Assembly: GCA_018714505.1 (NCBI GenBank)
Contig: DVNI01000103.1
Coordinates: 1-49,941 of the forward strand
From: Candidatus Avacidaminococcus intestinavium
Lineage (GTDB): Bacteria; Bacillota; Negativicutes; Acidaminococcales; Acidaminococcaceae
Length of the DNA: 49,941 bases
Reading direction: 5' to 3'
The position numbers and the translations under genes are program-made. The notes beneath the pieces were generated by a model. That model had not been told where the DNA came from. It was given only the letters and a program-made list of their open reading frames with translations, and did not search any database. Below, in pieces: positions 11,181 through 22,424 of the stretch (the first letter of the stretch is position 1; the number at the start of each line of letters is the position of its first letter).

Positions 11181-11564
11181 CTACTTCCTCTTGAAGCCCG
11201 CGATAATAATCAAATTGATTAGCAAAAATATATGTGACAGCAGGAATCCCATAAATAAACCTAGGACTGGGAAATCCAACTTTAACATAACAAAAACAAG
11301 CGCTACCGCAAAAAACAATCTTTTAATTAAAGTCCTTTGCATTTCTTTTAGTGAGGCTTCGGCTGACATCTTCATGCCTTTTTTTATGCCATTAAACATA
11401 AAATAGGTATCAATAAATCCCCATAATAAGCCTAACGCCCACAGCAAAGCGGTCTGACTGCCTGCCAAAAAGAAAACAACTCCTATTACTAAGAAAGAAA
11501 AGCAAACATGACGAAAGAGCACCGTATTAAGGGATGAAAGAACTTCTTGTACCATCTCATTCAT
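11181..11564 (-). CDS. atpI: AtpI-like membrane protein (ATP synthase I)
   Basis: A 127-residue protein with four hydrophobic segments at about 14-31, 34-53, 78-95 and 98-117, at the head of the atp operon, where AtpI assists c-ring assembly or Mg2+ supply. Sequence similarity is loose, as usual for this family, so the call rests largely on position and topology. Start set at 11564 because AGGAAAA lies about ten bases upstream; an upstream in-frame start at 11585 has no ribosome site. Confidence 0.75.
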   Translation of the reverse strand: MNEMVQEVLSSLNTVLFRHVCFSFLVIGVVFFLAGSQTALLWALGLLWGFIDTYFMFNGIKKGMKMSAEASLKEMQRTLIKRLFFAVALVFVMLKLDFPVLGLFMGFLLSHIFLLINLIIIAGFKRK

Positions 11565-11683
11565 AGTGCTTTTTCCTAATAACAATATCTAAAATGTAAA
11601 AAGTAAATCGCCATTTGCTCAACAGTCCATGCTTCCTATCATCATATTTTAACAAAAACTGTCACAATCTTGGCAATCCCGAA

Positions 11684-11712
11684 ATTATAACAACTATATT
11701 TTAATAAAAAAT
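11684..11712 (-). promoter_or_regulatory. Predicted promoter of the atp operon
   Basis: Minus strand extended -10 TGTTATAAT (hexamer 11689-11684), with a poor -35 TTTTTA (11712-11707) at 17 bases. It lies in the 176-base gap between wecB and atpI. Other AT-rich -10-like sequences occur nearby, so the start site is uncertain. Confidence 0.45.
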
Positions 11713-11740
11713 CACAAATTTGACAATCTTTTTTTAGTCA

Positions 11741-12895
11741 TTATCGGGAAAACTCTGTAATTTCACCTACAGAATAGCCATTAGTCGCCAAAATAATTTT
11801 TATAATGCGCTCAGCCGCTTTACCATCACCATACGGATTGCAGGCATCAGACATCTTTTTATAATGCAAAGGATCTTCTAAAAGAGCCCTTGTTTCTGCC
11901 AAAATATCAGCGTAAGCAGTACCAATTAATTTTACAGTTCCAGCTTCTACCGCCTCAGGGCGTTCAGTTGTGTCACGCAAAACAAGTACTGGTTTACCAA
12001 GAGCGGGGGCTTCTTCTTGAATACCGCCCGAATCAGTTAGTACAATATCAACTTTAGCCATTAAATTAGCAAATGGCTCATAATCAAGGGGCTCTATTAA
12101 ATGCACTCGATCTAAATGACCTAGTTCTTGATCGACAATCTCACGAACTTTTGGATTTTTGTGCACAGGAAAAACAATATGTAAATCATCGTGTAAACGC
12201 AAAACTTCTTTCAAAGCTACATAGACATGGCGCATCGGTTCGCCAAGATTTTCACGCCGATGTGTAGTGAGTAAAAGTAAGCGTCCATTTCCCGCCAAGA
12301 TTTTTTGTAGTTCTTGATCAGCAAAAATATACTTATCATCAACAGTTTTAATCAAAGCATCAATAACGGTATTACCCGTCACAAAGATTTTTTCCGCAGA
12401 GATATGCTCTTGCAGTAAATTTTCTTTAGAGATATTGGTCGGTGCAAAATGATAATCTGCAATTGAGCCTGTTAACTTACGATTCATTTCTTCCGGAAAA
12501 GGTGAATATTTATCGCCTGTTCGCAAGCCTGCCTCTACATGACCAACCGGTATCTGCGCATAAAAAGCAGCTAGAGCTCCGACAAAGGTCGTAGTTGTAT
12601 CGCCATGTACCAAAACAAGATCCGGTTGAGCTTCACGCAAAACAGCGCTGAGTCCTTCTAGTGCTCTACCCGTGACATCATATAGAGTCTGCGAGGTAGT
12701 CATTATATTGAGGTCATAATCAGGTTCAATCTCAAACAAATGCAAAACTTGATCTAACATTTCTCGGTGCTGAGCTGTTACGGCCACAATTGGTTCAATA
12801 AGATCAGGGTACTTCTTCATTTCCAAGACAACAGGGCACATTTTTATCGCTTCTGGCCTTGTTCCAAAGATTGTCATGACTTTTAATTTCTTCAC
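11741..12895 (-). CDS. wecB: UDP-N-acetylglucosamine 2-epimerase (non-hydrolysing)
   Basis: Interconverts UDP-GlcNAc and UDP-ManNAc for surface polysaccharide synthesis. Motifs: GTRPEAIKM at the N-terminus, HGDTTTTFVGALAAFY, HVEAGLRTGD, TTHRRENLG, and LTDSGGIQEEAPALGKP with the UDP-binding region. The GTG at 12895 is chosen because AGGAG lies seven bases before it, giving 384 residues; an ATG 18 bases upstream lacks such a site. It follows wecA by a short gap; together they would start undecaprenyl-linked glycan synthesis, plausibly O-antigen or another envelope polymer. Confidence 0.93.
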   Translation of the reverse strand: MKKLKVMTIFGTRPEAIKMCPVVLEMKKYPDLIEPIVAVTAQHREMLDQVLHLFEIEPDYDLNIMTTSQTLYDVTGRALEGLSAVLREAQPDLVLVHGDTTTTFVGALAAFYAQIPVGHVEAGLRTGDKYSPFPEEMNRKLTGSIADYHFAPTNISKENLLQEHISAEKIFVTGNTVIDALIKTVDDKYIFADQELQKILAGNGRLLLLTTHRRENLGEPMRHVYVALKEVLRLHDDLHIVFPVHKNPKVREIVDQELGHLDRVHLIEPLDYEPFANLMAKVDIVLTDSGGIQEEAPALGKPVLVLRDTTERPEAVEAGTVKLIGTAYADILAETRALLEDPLHYKKMSDACNPYGDGKAAERIIKIILATNGYSVGEITEFSR

Positions 12896-12919
12896 GGTAG
12901 TTACTCCTGTCATAATTAA

Positions 12920-13930
12920 TTAGCGATCGTTCAAAATACCAATCTTTTTAGCGCAAAATCCAACCACTGCTACAATAGCTGAAACTAATAAAATAGAATA
13001 CAAGCCACCAATTTCAGTTAATAAAATAGCACTGGTACCTAATAATGCACTGACTAAATACATCAGAAGAACAACTTGTCTTTGTGATAAACCCAATGCT
13101 AAAAGTCGATGATGCAAATGTCCTTTATCTGGTTTGAAAATCGGTTTACCATTAATTTTTCTTCTGATAATTGCAAAGGCCGTATCCATAATAGGCAAGC
13201 CTAGGGCAATCGCTGGTACGACAAGCGCAATTGTAGCTGCGCTTTTGACTGCTCCAAAAATTGAGATGGCAGCCAAGGTATAGCCGATAAACATACTACC
13301 GGTATCCCCCATAAAAATTGTTGCCGGATTAAAATTATACCTTAAAAATCCAATTATTGCGCCTGCGAGCGCTGCACTTAAAGCGGCAACAGCAAAATAA
13401 CTCTCTTGCAGAGCAACTATAATGATAGTGATAGAAGCAATAGCCGAAACTCCTGCCGCTAAACCATCAAGACCATCCATTAAGTTAACGACATTGGTAA
13501 AACTTACAACCCAAAATACCGTAAACGGCACTGATAAATAATCAAGATAGAAATAACCACCCACAGGATTATTGAGCCACTCGATTCTAATATCAAACAG
13601 GACTAAGATGCAAGCAGCACCAATTTGTCCTAATAATTTCACTTTAGCTGGCAATTGATATTTGTCATCTAAAATTCCCACAACAACAATCGCCAAAGAC
13701 CCCAGCAAAATCCCTAAAACATCATTAGTTATTCCCATTGTTACAACCACCGAAAGCAAAAAAGCAACAAAAATTGCTAAACCGCCGAGTCGAGGCATAA
13801 CACGCGTATGAACTTTACGCTCATCCGGCTTATCAACAGCGCCAATTTTGAACGCAAGTTTTTTTACATAAGGGGTAAGTAAAAAGCTTATCACTAATGC
13901 TATTGCAAAAGCTGCAACATATGTATTCAA
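12920..13930 (-). CDS. wecA: Undecaprenyl-phosphate GlcNAc-1-phosphate transferase (WecA/TagO)
   Basis: Integral membrane enzyme with about ten or eleven hydrophobic helices in 336 residues. It transfers GlcNAc-1-P to undecaprenyl phosphate. Diagnostic motifs are NLMDGLDGLAAG (catalytic Asp pair), MGDTGSMFIGY and the cytoplasmic KGHLHHRLLALG. The start is TTG at 13930 with GAGGT about eight bases upstream; a nearby ATG is out of frame. It has its own promoter and hairpin leader and continues into wecB. Confidence 0.92.
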   Translation of the reverse strand: MNTYVAAFAIALVISFLLTPYVKKLAFKIGAVDKPDERKVHTRVMPRLGGLAIFVAFLLSVVVTMGITNDVLGILLGSLAIVVVGILDDKYQLPAKVKLLGQIGAACILVLFDIRIEWLNNPVGGYFYLDYLSVPFTVFWVVSFTNVVNLMDGLDGLAAGVSAIASITIIIVALQESYFAVAALSAALAGAIIGFLRYNFNPATIFMGDTGSMFIGYTLAAISIFGAVKSAATIALVVPAIALGLPIMDTAFAIIRRKINGKPIFKPDKGHLHHRLLALGLSQRQVVLLMYLVSALLGTSAILLTEIGGLYSILLVSAIVAVVGFCAKKIGILNDR

Positions 13931-13945
13931 TCAGATTACCTCTTT

Positions 13946-13975
13946 ACGATCATAAGGGACGGTACCTTTGATCGT
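13946..13975. other. Hairpin in wecA leader
   Basis: ACGATCA...AAGG pairs with CCTT...TGATCGT (11 bp with one bulged base). The centre GGGACGGTACC resembles short GGGACGG repeat fragments found in many Firmicutes genomes. It lies between the predicted wecA start of transcription and its ribosome site. Confidence 0.4.
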
Positions 13976-14038
13976 TATTTTTAAATTTTATTAATCTCTT
14001 TATAGTTAAGATTTTCTAAATCAGTTTGTTCTCACATA

Positions 14039-14067
14039 AGTATATACTGAAAAGGATATTTGGACAA
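14039..14067 (-). promoter_or_regulatory. Predicted promoter of wecA-wecB
   Basis: Minus strand: TTGTCC (14067-14062), 17-base spacer, TATACT (14044-14039), just downstream of the comEB terminator. It would give a leader of about 100 bases. Confidence 0.6.
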
Positions 14068-14076
14068 GTTACATAA

Positions 14077-14106
14077 AAAAATAGGAATACAAAGATTCCT
14101 ATTTTT
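14077..14106 (-). terminator. Terminator after comEB
   Basis: Twelve-base arms (14077-14088 and 14095-14106, AAAAATAGGAAT) with a run of T following on the minus strand; 14 bases after the comEB stop. It separates the glyA-upp-comEB unit from wecA. Confidence 0.85.
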
Positions 14107-14119
14107 GATTGTCGCACCA

Positions 14120-14578
14120 TTATCTTTCGCTAGGTTCCCACACCGAGATTGCCAAATGTTTTGCCTCGTCCATCATCTCTTCTGCTAAAGCATCCGGATA
14201 AGGATTGGCATAGACAATCCTTACAATTCCTGCGTTAATAATCATTTTTGTGCAAACAACACACGGCTGATGCGTACAATACAAGGTTCCTCCGTCAACC
14301 GACACACCATGCACCGCTGCTTGAATAATTGCATTTTGCTCAGCATGAATACCTCTGCACAGCTCATGCATTTTACCAGACGGTACATTTAATTGTGCCC
14401 TTAAACAGCCAACTTCTTCACAATGAGGCAACCCTTTAGGTGTACCATTATAACCAGTCGACAATATTCTTTTATCTTTAACGATAACGGCACCAACCTG
14501 GCGACGAAGGCAAGTAGCCCTTTTAGCAGCAACCTGCGCCATTTCCATAAAATAACTATCCCAATCAGGTCTATCCAT
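14120..14578 (-). CDS. comEB: dCMP deaminase (ComEB family)
   Basis: Zinc-dependent deaminase making dUMP from dCMP for dTTP synthesis. The catalytic zinc motifs are present: HAEQNAII (His plus proton-shuttle Glu) and PCVVCTKMI (the Cys pair). The start at 14578 lies two bases after the upp stop, implying translational coupling; a GTG extension at 14605 lacks a ribosome site and would overlap upp. The product is 152 residues, normal for the family. In B. subtilis the orthologue sits in the competence comE operon; here it accompanies pyrimidine salvage. Confidence 0.9.
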   Translation of the reverse strand: MDRPDWDSYFMEMAQVAAKRATCLRRQVGAVIVKDKRILSTGYNGTPKGLPHCEEVGCLRAQLNVPSGKMHELCRGIHAEQNAIIQAAVHGVSVDGGTLYCTHQPCVVCTKMIINAGIVRIVYANPYPDALAEEMMDEAKHLAISVWEPSER

Positions 14579-14579
14579 T

Positions 14580-16479
<1,900 letters not shown>

Positions 16480-16547
16480 AATATTTAGTACCCTCCTCAA
16501 AATAATAGCCTCTTGTCAATCACTAAGACTTCTTCTGTACTTTTTAT

Positions 16548-17096
16548 CTATATCTCATAAACAGCGCGCGGTCCACCAATATAAGGCGGTCGTGTTCTTG
16601 CTGCTGAAAGTACAGCTGCGCCAATAGTTTTTTGCGTAAGCCTAACTGGAACCACTACTCTTTTAAGATGCATACCGATAAAAGTCTGCCCGATATCTAG
16701 TCCTAAATCCGCCCGCAACTGCTCAATAACAACTGGTTCCTGAAACGACTCATATGCTGTTGCCGCCAAAGCTCCACCAGCATTAAGCACCGGTTTCACG
16801 GCAACTCGTTCTAAGCCAAAAGTATCAGCGGTACTCTTTTCAACAACCAAAGCACGATTAAGATGCTCGCAACATTGGATGGCCAAATGAACACCGCACT
16901 GCTCTGTTACTTTCTGTAAAGCAGTAAAAATATTGCGAGCAATTTCTAGCGACCCTGCCGTACCAATACGCTCACCAGCAACTTCACTAGTGCTACAGCC
17001 CACGACTAAGATTTGACCCTTGACGTTTTGACCTGTACTACGCATTAATTCTGCAAGTGCTAGCTCTACTTCCCCAGCAACTATACTCTTATCCAT
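16548..17096 (-). CDS. ywlG: DUF436 / TIGR01440 family protein (YwlG-like), function unknown
   Basis: A 182-residue conserved protein found between rpiB and glyA in many Firmicutes. Recognised by GQILVVGCSTSEVAGERIG near residues 24-42, the CCEHLNRALVVEK segment near 100 and the ending RPPYIGGPRAVYEI. No signal peptide or membrane helix. No catalytic role is established for the family. It starts four bases after rpiB, so they are co-transcribed. Confidence 0.88.
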   Translation of the reverse strand: MDKSIVAGEVELALAELMRSTGQNVKGQILVVGCSTSEVAGERIGTAGSLEIARNIFTALQKVTEQCGVHLAIQCCEHLNRALVVEKSTADTFGLERVAVKPVLNAGGALAATAYESFQEPVVIEQLRADLGLDIGQTFIGMHLKRVVVPVRLTQKTIGAAVLSAARTRPPYIGGPRAVYEI

Positions 17097-17100
17097 CTTT

Positions 17101-17544
17101 TCATCGATCCTTATCTAAATTTGTTATCTTAGCAGTTCGTTTTGTGTGCCGACCGCCTTGAAAAACACCATGTAGCCAAGTATCAGCTATCATTTCTGCA
17201 TGCCCTACGCCTAGAGTACGCTCACCAAGGCAGAGAATGTTTGCATCATTATGTTCGCGACTCATCAAAGCCGAAAAAACATCTGCGCACAAAGCTGCTC
17301 TTATGCCACGGATTTTGTTAGCAGCGATTGAAATACCAATACCAGTACCACAAATCAAGATCCCTCTTTGCGGTTCACCCGCCGCTACAGCGCGCCCAAC
17401 CTTTTCTGCAATATCAGGGTAATCAACAGATTCCTCTGAGAAAGTCCCGAAATCTAGCACCTCAACACCCTGATTAGTCAAATACTGTTTCAGATGTTCT
17501 TTCAAATGAAAGCCGCCATGATCACTGCCTATCGCAATTTTCAT
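17101..17544 (-). CDS. rpiB: Ribose 5-phosphate isomerase B
   Basis: Interconverts ribose 5-P and ribulose 5-P or related sugar phosphates. A 147-residue RpiB/LacAB fold: IAIGSDHGGFHLKEHL, DFGTFSEESVDYPD, the catalytic Cys in LICGTGIGISIAANK, and LCADVFSALMSREHNDANI. Start at 17544 is preferred over the in-frame ATG at 17553, which directly abuts the AAAGGGG site. It has its own promoter-like sequence upstream. Confidence 0.94.
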   Translation of the reverse strand: MKIAIGSDHGGFHLKEHLKQYLTNQGVEVLDFGTFSEESVDYPDIAEKVGRAVAAGEPQRGILICGTGIGISIAANKIRGIRAALCADVFSALMSREHNDANILCLGERTLGVGHAEMIADTWLHGVFQGGRHTKRTAKITNLDKDR

Positions 17545-17579
17545 TTCTCTCATACCCCTTTCGGTCTCAGTTTATACAA

Positions 17580-17608
17580 ATTATACAGCTATTTTATCAT
17601 AAAAACAA
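17580..17608 (-). promoter_or_regulatory. Predicted promoter of rpiB-ywlG
   Basis: Minus strand: TTGTTT (17608-17603), 17-base spacer, TATAAT (17585-17580). It overlaps the 3' end of the sua5 gene. Confidence 0.55.
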
Positions 17609-18676
17609 AGGTTCTGTACCATTTTGCACGAAAAGTTTTTGACCCAAATCTGCTCGCAAGATATTATTACCAGCAGCTTTGCGCAAACGATTCATGACTG
17701 CTAGTCCTAACTCATCTTCGCTAAGGCCTTCCGCTAAAATAATATCGCTGCCTGCTCGGTCAAATTCTCTTAGCCAACTATATAGGTTTTTAGCTAAGAT
17801 TACGCTATCATTTTGCCAATTCTTGGCTAACACCCCGGCAAGCTGTAAGCTTGAACCAAGCAAAACTGCTGGTTTAAGCCCTTGCTTCACGCAAGTCGCT
17901 GCTGCGCTAGCAATCGCTGCCCGCGCGTTAGTTCCTACAAAAAGAAACATCGGTGCAACCGGGGCATAATGACGATATTTCATGCCTGGCGCTTTAGCAA
18001 CCACTGCGGTATTACCCAAGACGGCGGGATCAAGCAAAACCTCGCCAACCACCTTTTCGAGCATTTCTTTAGTAATACTACCCGGCCTTAAAATAATCGG
18101 CACCCTACCAGTAGTATCGACAACCGTTGATTCTACGCCGAACTTAGCAGGGCCACCGTCGATAATACCTGCAATCAAGCCAGCCAAATCTTCACTAACA
18201 GCCTTTGCATCTGTCGGGCTGGGGCGTCCTGATTTATTAGCAGATGGCGCCGCCAGCGGCCTGGCGGTCAAGTGAATTAATCTTTGCGCAATAGGATGCA
18301 CTGGCATTCGTACGGCAACACTATCAAGTCCAGCACTCACACTATCAGGCACAATACTCGTCTTCTTTACAATTAAAGTGAGTGGCCCTGGCCAAAAAGC
18401 AGCCGCTAACTTTTTAGCTAAAGGTGAGACTTCTCTTGCCAACAACTCTAAATCTTCAAACTGGGCTATATGTAAAATCAAAGGATTGTCGACTGGTCGA
18501 CCTTTGGCCTTAAAAATCTTGTGTACAGCTTTATCATTTAAACCATCAGCGCCTAAACCATAGACTGTTTCTGTCGGGAAAGCTACCACCTCTCCGTCAC
18601 GCAAACATTGCGCTGCTTCCTGCAATAGCGTGTCATCGACTGATGAATTATTCAATTTCCATAAGCGCGTTTCCAT
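17597..18676 (-). CDS. ywlC: Threonylcarbamoyl-AMP synthase (Sua5/YwlC type)
   Basis: Makes threonylcarbamoyl-AMP for the t6A modification of ANN-decoding tRNAs. The YrdC domain covers about residues 12-205 (GEVVAFPTETVYGLGADGLN, KAKGRPVDNPLI, ARPLAAPSANKSGRPSPTDA, RPGSITKE) and is joined to the C-terminal Sua5 domain (GMKYRHYAPVAPM, then about 130 residues), so it is the long two-domain form. Start at 18676 with GAAGGA seven bases upstream, giving 359 residues and a 29-base overlap with prmC. Confidence 0.93.
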   Translation of the reverse strand: METRLWKLNNSSVDDTLLQEAAQCLRDGEVVAFPTETVYGLGADGLNDKAVHKIFKAKGRPVDNPLILHIAQFEDLELLAREVSPLAKKLAAAFWPGPLTLIVKKTSIVPDSVSAGLDSVAVRMPVHPIAQRLIHLTARPLAAPSANKSGRPSPTDAKAVSEDLAGLIAGIIDGGPAKFGVESTVVDTTGRVPIILRPGSITKEMLEKVVGEVLLDPAVLGNTAVVAKAPGMKYRHYAPVAPMFLFVGTNARAAIASAAATCVKQGLKPAVLLGSSLQLAGVLAKNWQNDSVILAKNLYSWLREFDRAGSDIILAEGLSEDELGLAVMNRLRKAAGNNILRADLGQKLFVQNGTEPLFL

Positions 18677-19556
18677 AATCCGATCCTTCTTTCGCCGCAA
18701 AAATATTACGTTCTATGCCGGCATAATCCTTACAAATAACAATTTTACTAAAACCGGCTTGCTTACATAAGTCACTTACCGCTTCCGCTTGATAAATGCC
18801 TATTTCAAAAGCCAATAAACCATCTTCTTCTAAATAATGCTGAGCCTCACTAATGATTTTTTCATAAAAATCTAGTCCCCCACTACCACCATCTAAAGCC
18901 ATATGTGGTTCTTTTTGGACATCATTAGCTAATAGCGCAATCTCATTATGCTTAATATAGGGCGGATTTGACACAATAAAAGAAAACTTACTAGTCGGAG
19001 CAAGCTGCTGAAAAAGATTGGAATGCACTCCTTGCCAGCTTGCTTTGACGCCTAGATTTATCGCATTTTCTTCTGCTACAACTAAGGCCTCTTGTGATAG
19101 ATCCACCGCCACTGCCACCGCTGTTGGTAATAGTTTAAGCAATGAAATACTAATAGCTCCGCTACCAGTACCTATATCCAAAAAGCTAACCTTTGGTCTT
19201 TTTTTATTAAGTAGCACCAAACGCTCAACCAAAAGTTCTGTTTCTGGTCGTGGAATTAAAACAGCAGGCGTAACTTTAAACGTAAAATCTAAAAACGCTT
19301 TTTCTCCTAGAATATAAGCAATAGGCTCGTGATTTGCACGCCGCACTACTAAAGCCTTATAACTTTTTAATTCCTCTGGACTTAACGGCCGATCAAAATG
19401 CACATAAAGATCAATACGTGGACAGTTTAAAACAGCACAAAGCAGTATCTCCGCATCCAAGCGAGGGTTTTCCACTCCCTTGTCAGCGAAATACTGCCTA
19501 GTCCAATCCAAAATTTTTACTATTGTCCACACCGTAATTTCTTGTGTTGTTCCCAT
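18648..19556 (-). CDS. prmC: Release factor glutamine methyltransferase PrmC
   Basis: Methylates the Gln of the GGQ motif of release factors, using SAM. The 302-residue protein has an N-terminal helical domain (DAEILLCAVL), the SAM-binding motif FLDIGTGSGAISISL and the catalytic NPPY (SNPPYIKHNE). Its ATG directly abuts the prfA stop codon, so the enzyme and its substrate PrfA are co-expressed. An AGGTGA lies inside the end of prfA. Confidence 0.94.
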   Translation of the reverse strand: MGTTQEITVWTIVKILDWTRQYFADKGVENPRLDAEILLCAVLNCPRIDLYVHFDRPLSPEELKSYKALVVRRANHEPIAYILGEKAFLDFTFKVTPAVLIPRPETELLVERLVLLNKKRPKVSFLDIGTGSGAISISLLKLLPTAVAVAVDLSQEALVVAEENAINLGVKASWQGVHSNLFQQLAPTSKFSFIVSNPPYIKHNEIALLANDVQKEPHMALDGGSGGLDFYEKIISEAQHYLEEDGLLAFEIGIYQAEAVSDLCKQAGFSKIVICKDYAGIERNIFAAKEGSDYGNALMEIE

Positions 19557-20624
19557 TTATTTCACCTGTTGCAAACGCTCACTCTGTGCGGCTGTAACCA
19601 AAGCGTCTAGTAATTCATCAAGCTCACCATTTAATACCATATCCAATTTATGCAAAGTCAGACCAATGCGATGGTCAGTAATTCTACCTTGCGGGAAATT
19701 ATAGGTGCGAATGCGTTCACTACGATCGCCTGTACCGACTTGACTTTTTCGATCTTCAGCCGTTGCAGAACGTTGATCCTCTTCAGCTTTTTCTAATAAA
19801 CGTGCGCGTAATACCCGCATACATTTCTCGCGGTTTTTAAGCTGCGACTTTTCATCTTGGCACTGTGCAACTATGCCTGTTGGCAAGTGCGTAATCCGTA
19901 CGGCAGACTCCGTCTTATTAACATATTGACCGCCAGCACCGCCCGCCCGATAAGTATCGACGCGCAAATCCTGTGGATTAATATCGATATCGACATCTTC
20001 TGCTTCTGGCAAGACAGCGACCGTAACCGTTGAGGTATGAACACGCCCCTGAGATTCTGTTTCCGGTACACGCTGCACACGATGTACGCCACTTTCAAAT
20101 TTCAGCCGACTAAAAACGCCTTGCCCGTTAATCTGAAAAACAACTTCTTTAAAACCACCAAGTCCTGTGGGGTTAGAATCCAGTATTTCAGTGCGCCAAC
20201 CACGCATTTCAGCATAACGAGTATACATGCGAAACAAATCGCCCGCGAAAAGTGCCGCTTCGTCGCCACCCGCACCACCACGAATTTCCACAATAACATT
20301 CTTATCGTCGTTAGGATCAGAAGGCAACAACAATATTGTTAAGCGTTCTTCGTAGCCAGCCACTAATGGTTTTAATTCTTTGAGTTCTTCTTCGGCCATT
20401 TCAATAAGATCAGCGTCTTTACTCTCGCGCAAAATTTCCTGCGCCTCTTTTATCTGTTGTAAAAGCACTTTGTATTCACGAAAAACTTCTACAATATCCG
20501 TTAATTTAGCGTGTGCTTTAGTACATTTTTGCCATTCAACTTGATTGGCAATGATCTCGGGATTGCTAATTCTTGCTTCTAAATCTAAGAACTTATCTTC
20601 CAATGCTTGTAATTTATCCAACAT
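19557..20624 (-). CDS. prfA: Peptide chain release factor 1
   Basis: Recognises UAA and UAG and triggers peptide release. The 355-residue length is normal. The GGQ loop reads [16 protein letters not shown] (about residue 230), and the domain contains [17 protein letters not shown] and [17 protein letters not shown], with the stop-codon PxT-type element in the latter (RVPETE). The start lies 11 bases inside the end of the upstream DUF1385 gene, and prmC follows without a gap. Confidence 0.96.
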   Translation of the reverse strand: MLDKLQALEDKFLDLEARISNPEIIANQVEWQKCTKAHAKLTDIVEVFREYKVLLQQIKEAQEILRESKDADLIEMAEEELKELKPLVAGYEERLTILLLPSDPNDDKNVIVEIRGGAGGDEAALFAGDLFRMYTRYAEMRGWRTEILDSNPTGLGGFKEVVFQINGQGVFSRLKFESGVHRVQRVPETESQGRVHTSTVTVAVLPEAEDVDIDINPQDLRVDTYRAGGAGGQYVNKTESAVRITHLPTGIVAQCQDEKSQLKNREKCMRVLRARLLEKAEEDQRSATAEDRKSQVGTGDRSERIRTYNFPQGRITDHRIGLTLHKLDMVLNGELDELLDALVTAAQSERLQQVK

Positions 20625-21540
20625 TTGCTTCTGCTCCCATATCAGGTTCTGATAAACTTTCTATTCTTTGCAATTCATCGTCGGGCAATACTGCTTTAAG
20701 CGCAGCAATAGCGACTTCAACTTGACTATCATCGGGTTCACGTGTCGTTAATTTTTGCAGATATAAACCTGGCAAAATAGCAGTCCTCACCCATCCTTTT
20801 TCACTGTTACGTCCAGCGTAGCGAATAACTTCGTAACTAATACCGGCGATAAAGGGCATCAAAATAATTCTGGAAGCAATTCGTTCCCACAAATCAGGCC
20901 AACCCAAAAATGTGAAGACGAATAAACTAACCATCATTACTATCATTAAAAAATTAGTGCCACAACGTGGATGTAAAGTTGTGAATTTTTGCACATGAGA
21001 AGGCTCTAAAGGCACTCCTGCTTCATAAGCAAAAATCGTTTTATGTTCAGCGCCATGATACTCAAACACTCTTTTAATATCATTCATTCTAGAAATTATT
21101 GTAATATAAGCTAAAAAAATTCCGATGCGCAACAAGCCTTCGGCCAAATTAAGTGCAATATGACTTTCGGTCCACATCCGCAGAAAGCGCATCGACCAAG
21201 TAGGCAAAATAATGAACAAACCGATTGCCAGCAGCATCGAGAAAGCAATAGTCATCACCATTTCTTTATCAGAAATTTGTTCTTCCTCTTCGCCCGACAA
21301 CTGCGCCGAATGCGATAATGCTTTCATACCAATTAACAACGATTCACCAAGAACTACCACACCACGTAAAAATGGTTTTTTCAAAATAGGATATTTATCC
21401 GTTATACTAACCGTGTCCAAGCTATCGATAACTATTTCACCGCTAGGTTCACGCACGGCAACGGCAGTATTTCCCGATGCACCACGCATCATAACCCCTT
21501 CAATAACGGCTTGTCCACCGACATATGGTTTCTTTTCCAT
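20614..21540 (-). CDS. yqhQ: DUF1385 membrane protein (YqhQ-like)
   Basis: A 308-residue protein with an N-terminal soluble motif [14 protein letters not shown] typical of DUF1385, then about four hydrophobic segments (two near residues 95-125, then about 155-175 and 190-245) and the conserved [14 protein letters not shown] and [12 protein letters not shown]. Its role is poorly defined in any organism. Start at 21540 with AGGAG eight bases upstream; an upstream frame to 21597 runs through the rpmE terminator and is rejected. It commonly neighbours prfA and rpmE in Firmicutes. Confidence 0.88.
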   Translation of the reverse strand: MEKKPYVGGQAVIEGVMMRGASGNTAVAVREPSGEIVIDSLDTVSITDKYPILKKPFLRGVVVLGESLLIGMKALSHSAQLSGEEEEQISDKEMVMTIAFSMLLAIGLFIILPTWSMRFLRMWTESHIALNLAEGLLRIGIFLAYITIISRMNDIKRVFEYHGAEHKTIFAYEAGVPLEPSHVQKFTTLHPRCGTNFLMIVMMVSLFVFTFLGWPDLWERIASRIILMPFIAGISYEVIRYAGRNSEKGWVRTAILPGLYLQKLTTREPDDSQVEVAIAALKAVLPDDELQRIESLSEPDMGAEANVG

Positions 21541-21572
21541 GTTTTTTTCTCCTAGAGCAAAATATATAAACA

Positions 21573-21594
21573 CAGCAGAGCGGGAGCTCTGCTG
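21573..21594 (-). terminator. Terminator after rpmE copy 1
   Basis: CAGCAGAGC-TCCC-GCTCTGCTG on the minus strand, followed by TGTTTATATATTTT; six bases after the rpmE stop. Confidence 0.7.
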
Positions 21595-21599
21595 CATAC

Positions 21600-21806
21600 T
21601 TACTTCTCTTCTGTTTTATAACGTTTGTTAAATTTCTCAATGCGACCACGCGCCGTCATATTTCTTTGCTGCCCAGTAAAAAACGGGTGACATTTAGCGC
21701 AAACATCGACACGCAATTCAGGTTTTACAGAACCTGACATAAATGTATTTCCACAAGCACAAACCACTTTGGTTTCGCTATATTTCGGATGAATTCCTTC
21801 TTTCAT
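21600..21806 (-). CDS. rpmE: 50S ribosomal protein L31, copy 1
   Basis: A 68-residue zinc-ribbon (C+) L31: the four cysteines are in VVCACGNTF and [10 protein letters not shown]. The ribosome site GAGGTG is seven bases before the ATG. It is 66/68 identical in protein to the second copy at 22959-23165, with about 24 base differences in 207. Independent promoter and terminator flank it. Confidence 0.95.
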   Translation of the reverse strand: MKEGIHPKYSETKVVCACGNTFMSGSVKPELRVDVCAKCHPFFTGQQRNMTARGRIEKFNKRYKTEEK

Positions 21807-21850
21807 CTTGTAACACCTCTCTCAAATAACAATTCTTCTTCAGCCAATAA

Positions 21851-21880
21851 ATTATAACACAATCCTTTCAAGAGGTGCAA
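21851..21880 (-). promoter_or_regulatory. Predicted promoter of rpmE copy 1
   Basis: Minus strand: TTGCAC (21880-21875), 18-base spacer, TATAAT (21856-21851). Close in sequence to the promoter of rpmE copy 2 (both read GTGTTATAAT at the -10). Confidence 0.65.
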
Positions 21881-21886
21881 TATTTT

Positions 21887-22249
21887 TTACGGCTTAGCGG
21901 TTTCTATTCTAAACAGAATAATATAATATTTAACAATTACCAAACAAATAATTACTGCTCGCATATAAATATTATCAATTTTTAAAAAAGGTATGGCAAT
22001 CATTAAACTTGCCAATAACAAAATCCGCCACTTTGTGCCTAGTGGCAACGCTCTATTTTCTTCAAACGGTTGTAAATGTTGATGATACAATTTTGTTGAT
22101 GTAAACCAGCGATGAAAGCGCCCCGACCCTTTAGCAAAAAAGTATGATGCTAAAAGCAAAAATGGTACGGTAGGTAAAATCGGTAAGAATACACCAATTG
22201 TGCCTAATACTAAAAAGAAACAACCAAGCCCCACATATATATGTTTCAT
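21887..22249 (-). CDS. DUF454 (YbaN-like) inner-membrane protein
   Basis: A 120-residue protein with three to four hydrophobic helices (about 5-23, 26-38, 75-88 and 93-114). The conserved start VGLGCFFLVLGTIGVFLPILP and FFAKGSGRFHRWF identify DUF454. No function is known. Good ribosome site GAGGAG before the ATG. It is transcribed divergently from the neighbouring thioesterase and toward rpmE copy 1. Confidence 0.85.
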   Translation of the reverse strand: MKHIYVGLGCFFLVLGTIGVFLPILPTVPFLLLASYFFAKGSGRFHRWFTSTKLYHQHLQPFEENRALPLGTKWRILLLASLMIAIPFLKIDNIYMRAVIICLVIVKYYIILFRIETAKP

Positions 22250-22353
22250 AAAATCTCCTCTTTAAATTATTGTACTAAGTGAAAATAGCTCTGTCCACAA
22301 CTTTTTATCTCGCTGGACAAAATAATCAGACAAAAAAGGACCGTCCCCCTGTC

Positions 22354-22382
22354 TTGCTACGTATCTTTTAGTATGCTATATT
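22354..22382 (+). promoter_or_regulatory. Predicted promoter of the thioesterase gene
   Basis: TTGCTA (22354-22359), 17-base spacer, TATATT (22377-22382), about 43 bases before the GTG start. Just upstream is a TGTCCA/TGGACA inverted pair (22292-22297, 22314-22319) of unknown meaning. Confidence 0.55.
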
Positions 22383-22424
22383 AAAAACAGAGGATTTACT
22401 GCAATTGAGAGAGGAGCAACTTCT

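Noticed and set aside
22292-22319. TGTCCA...TGGACA as an operator shared with 35757-35775
   Set aside because: Half-site spacing differs (16 versus 3 bases), and the halves are short enough to occur by chance.
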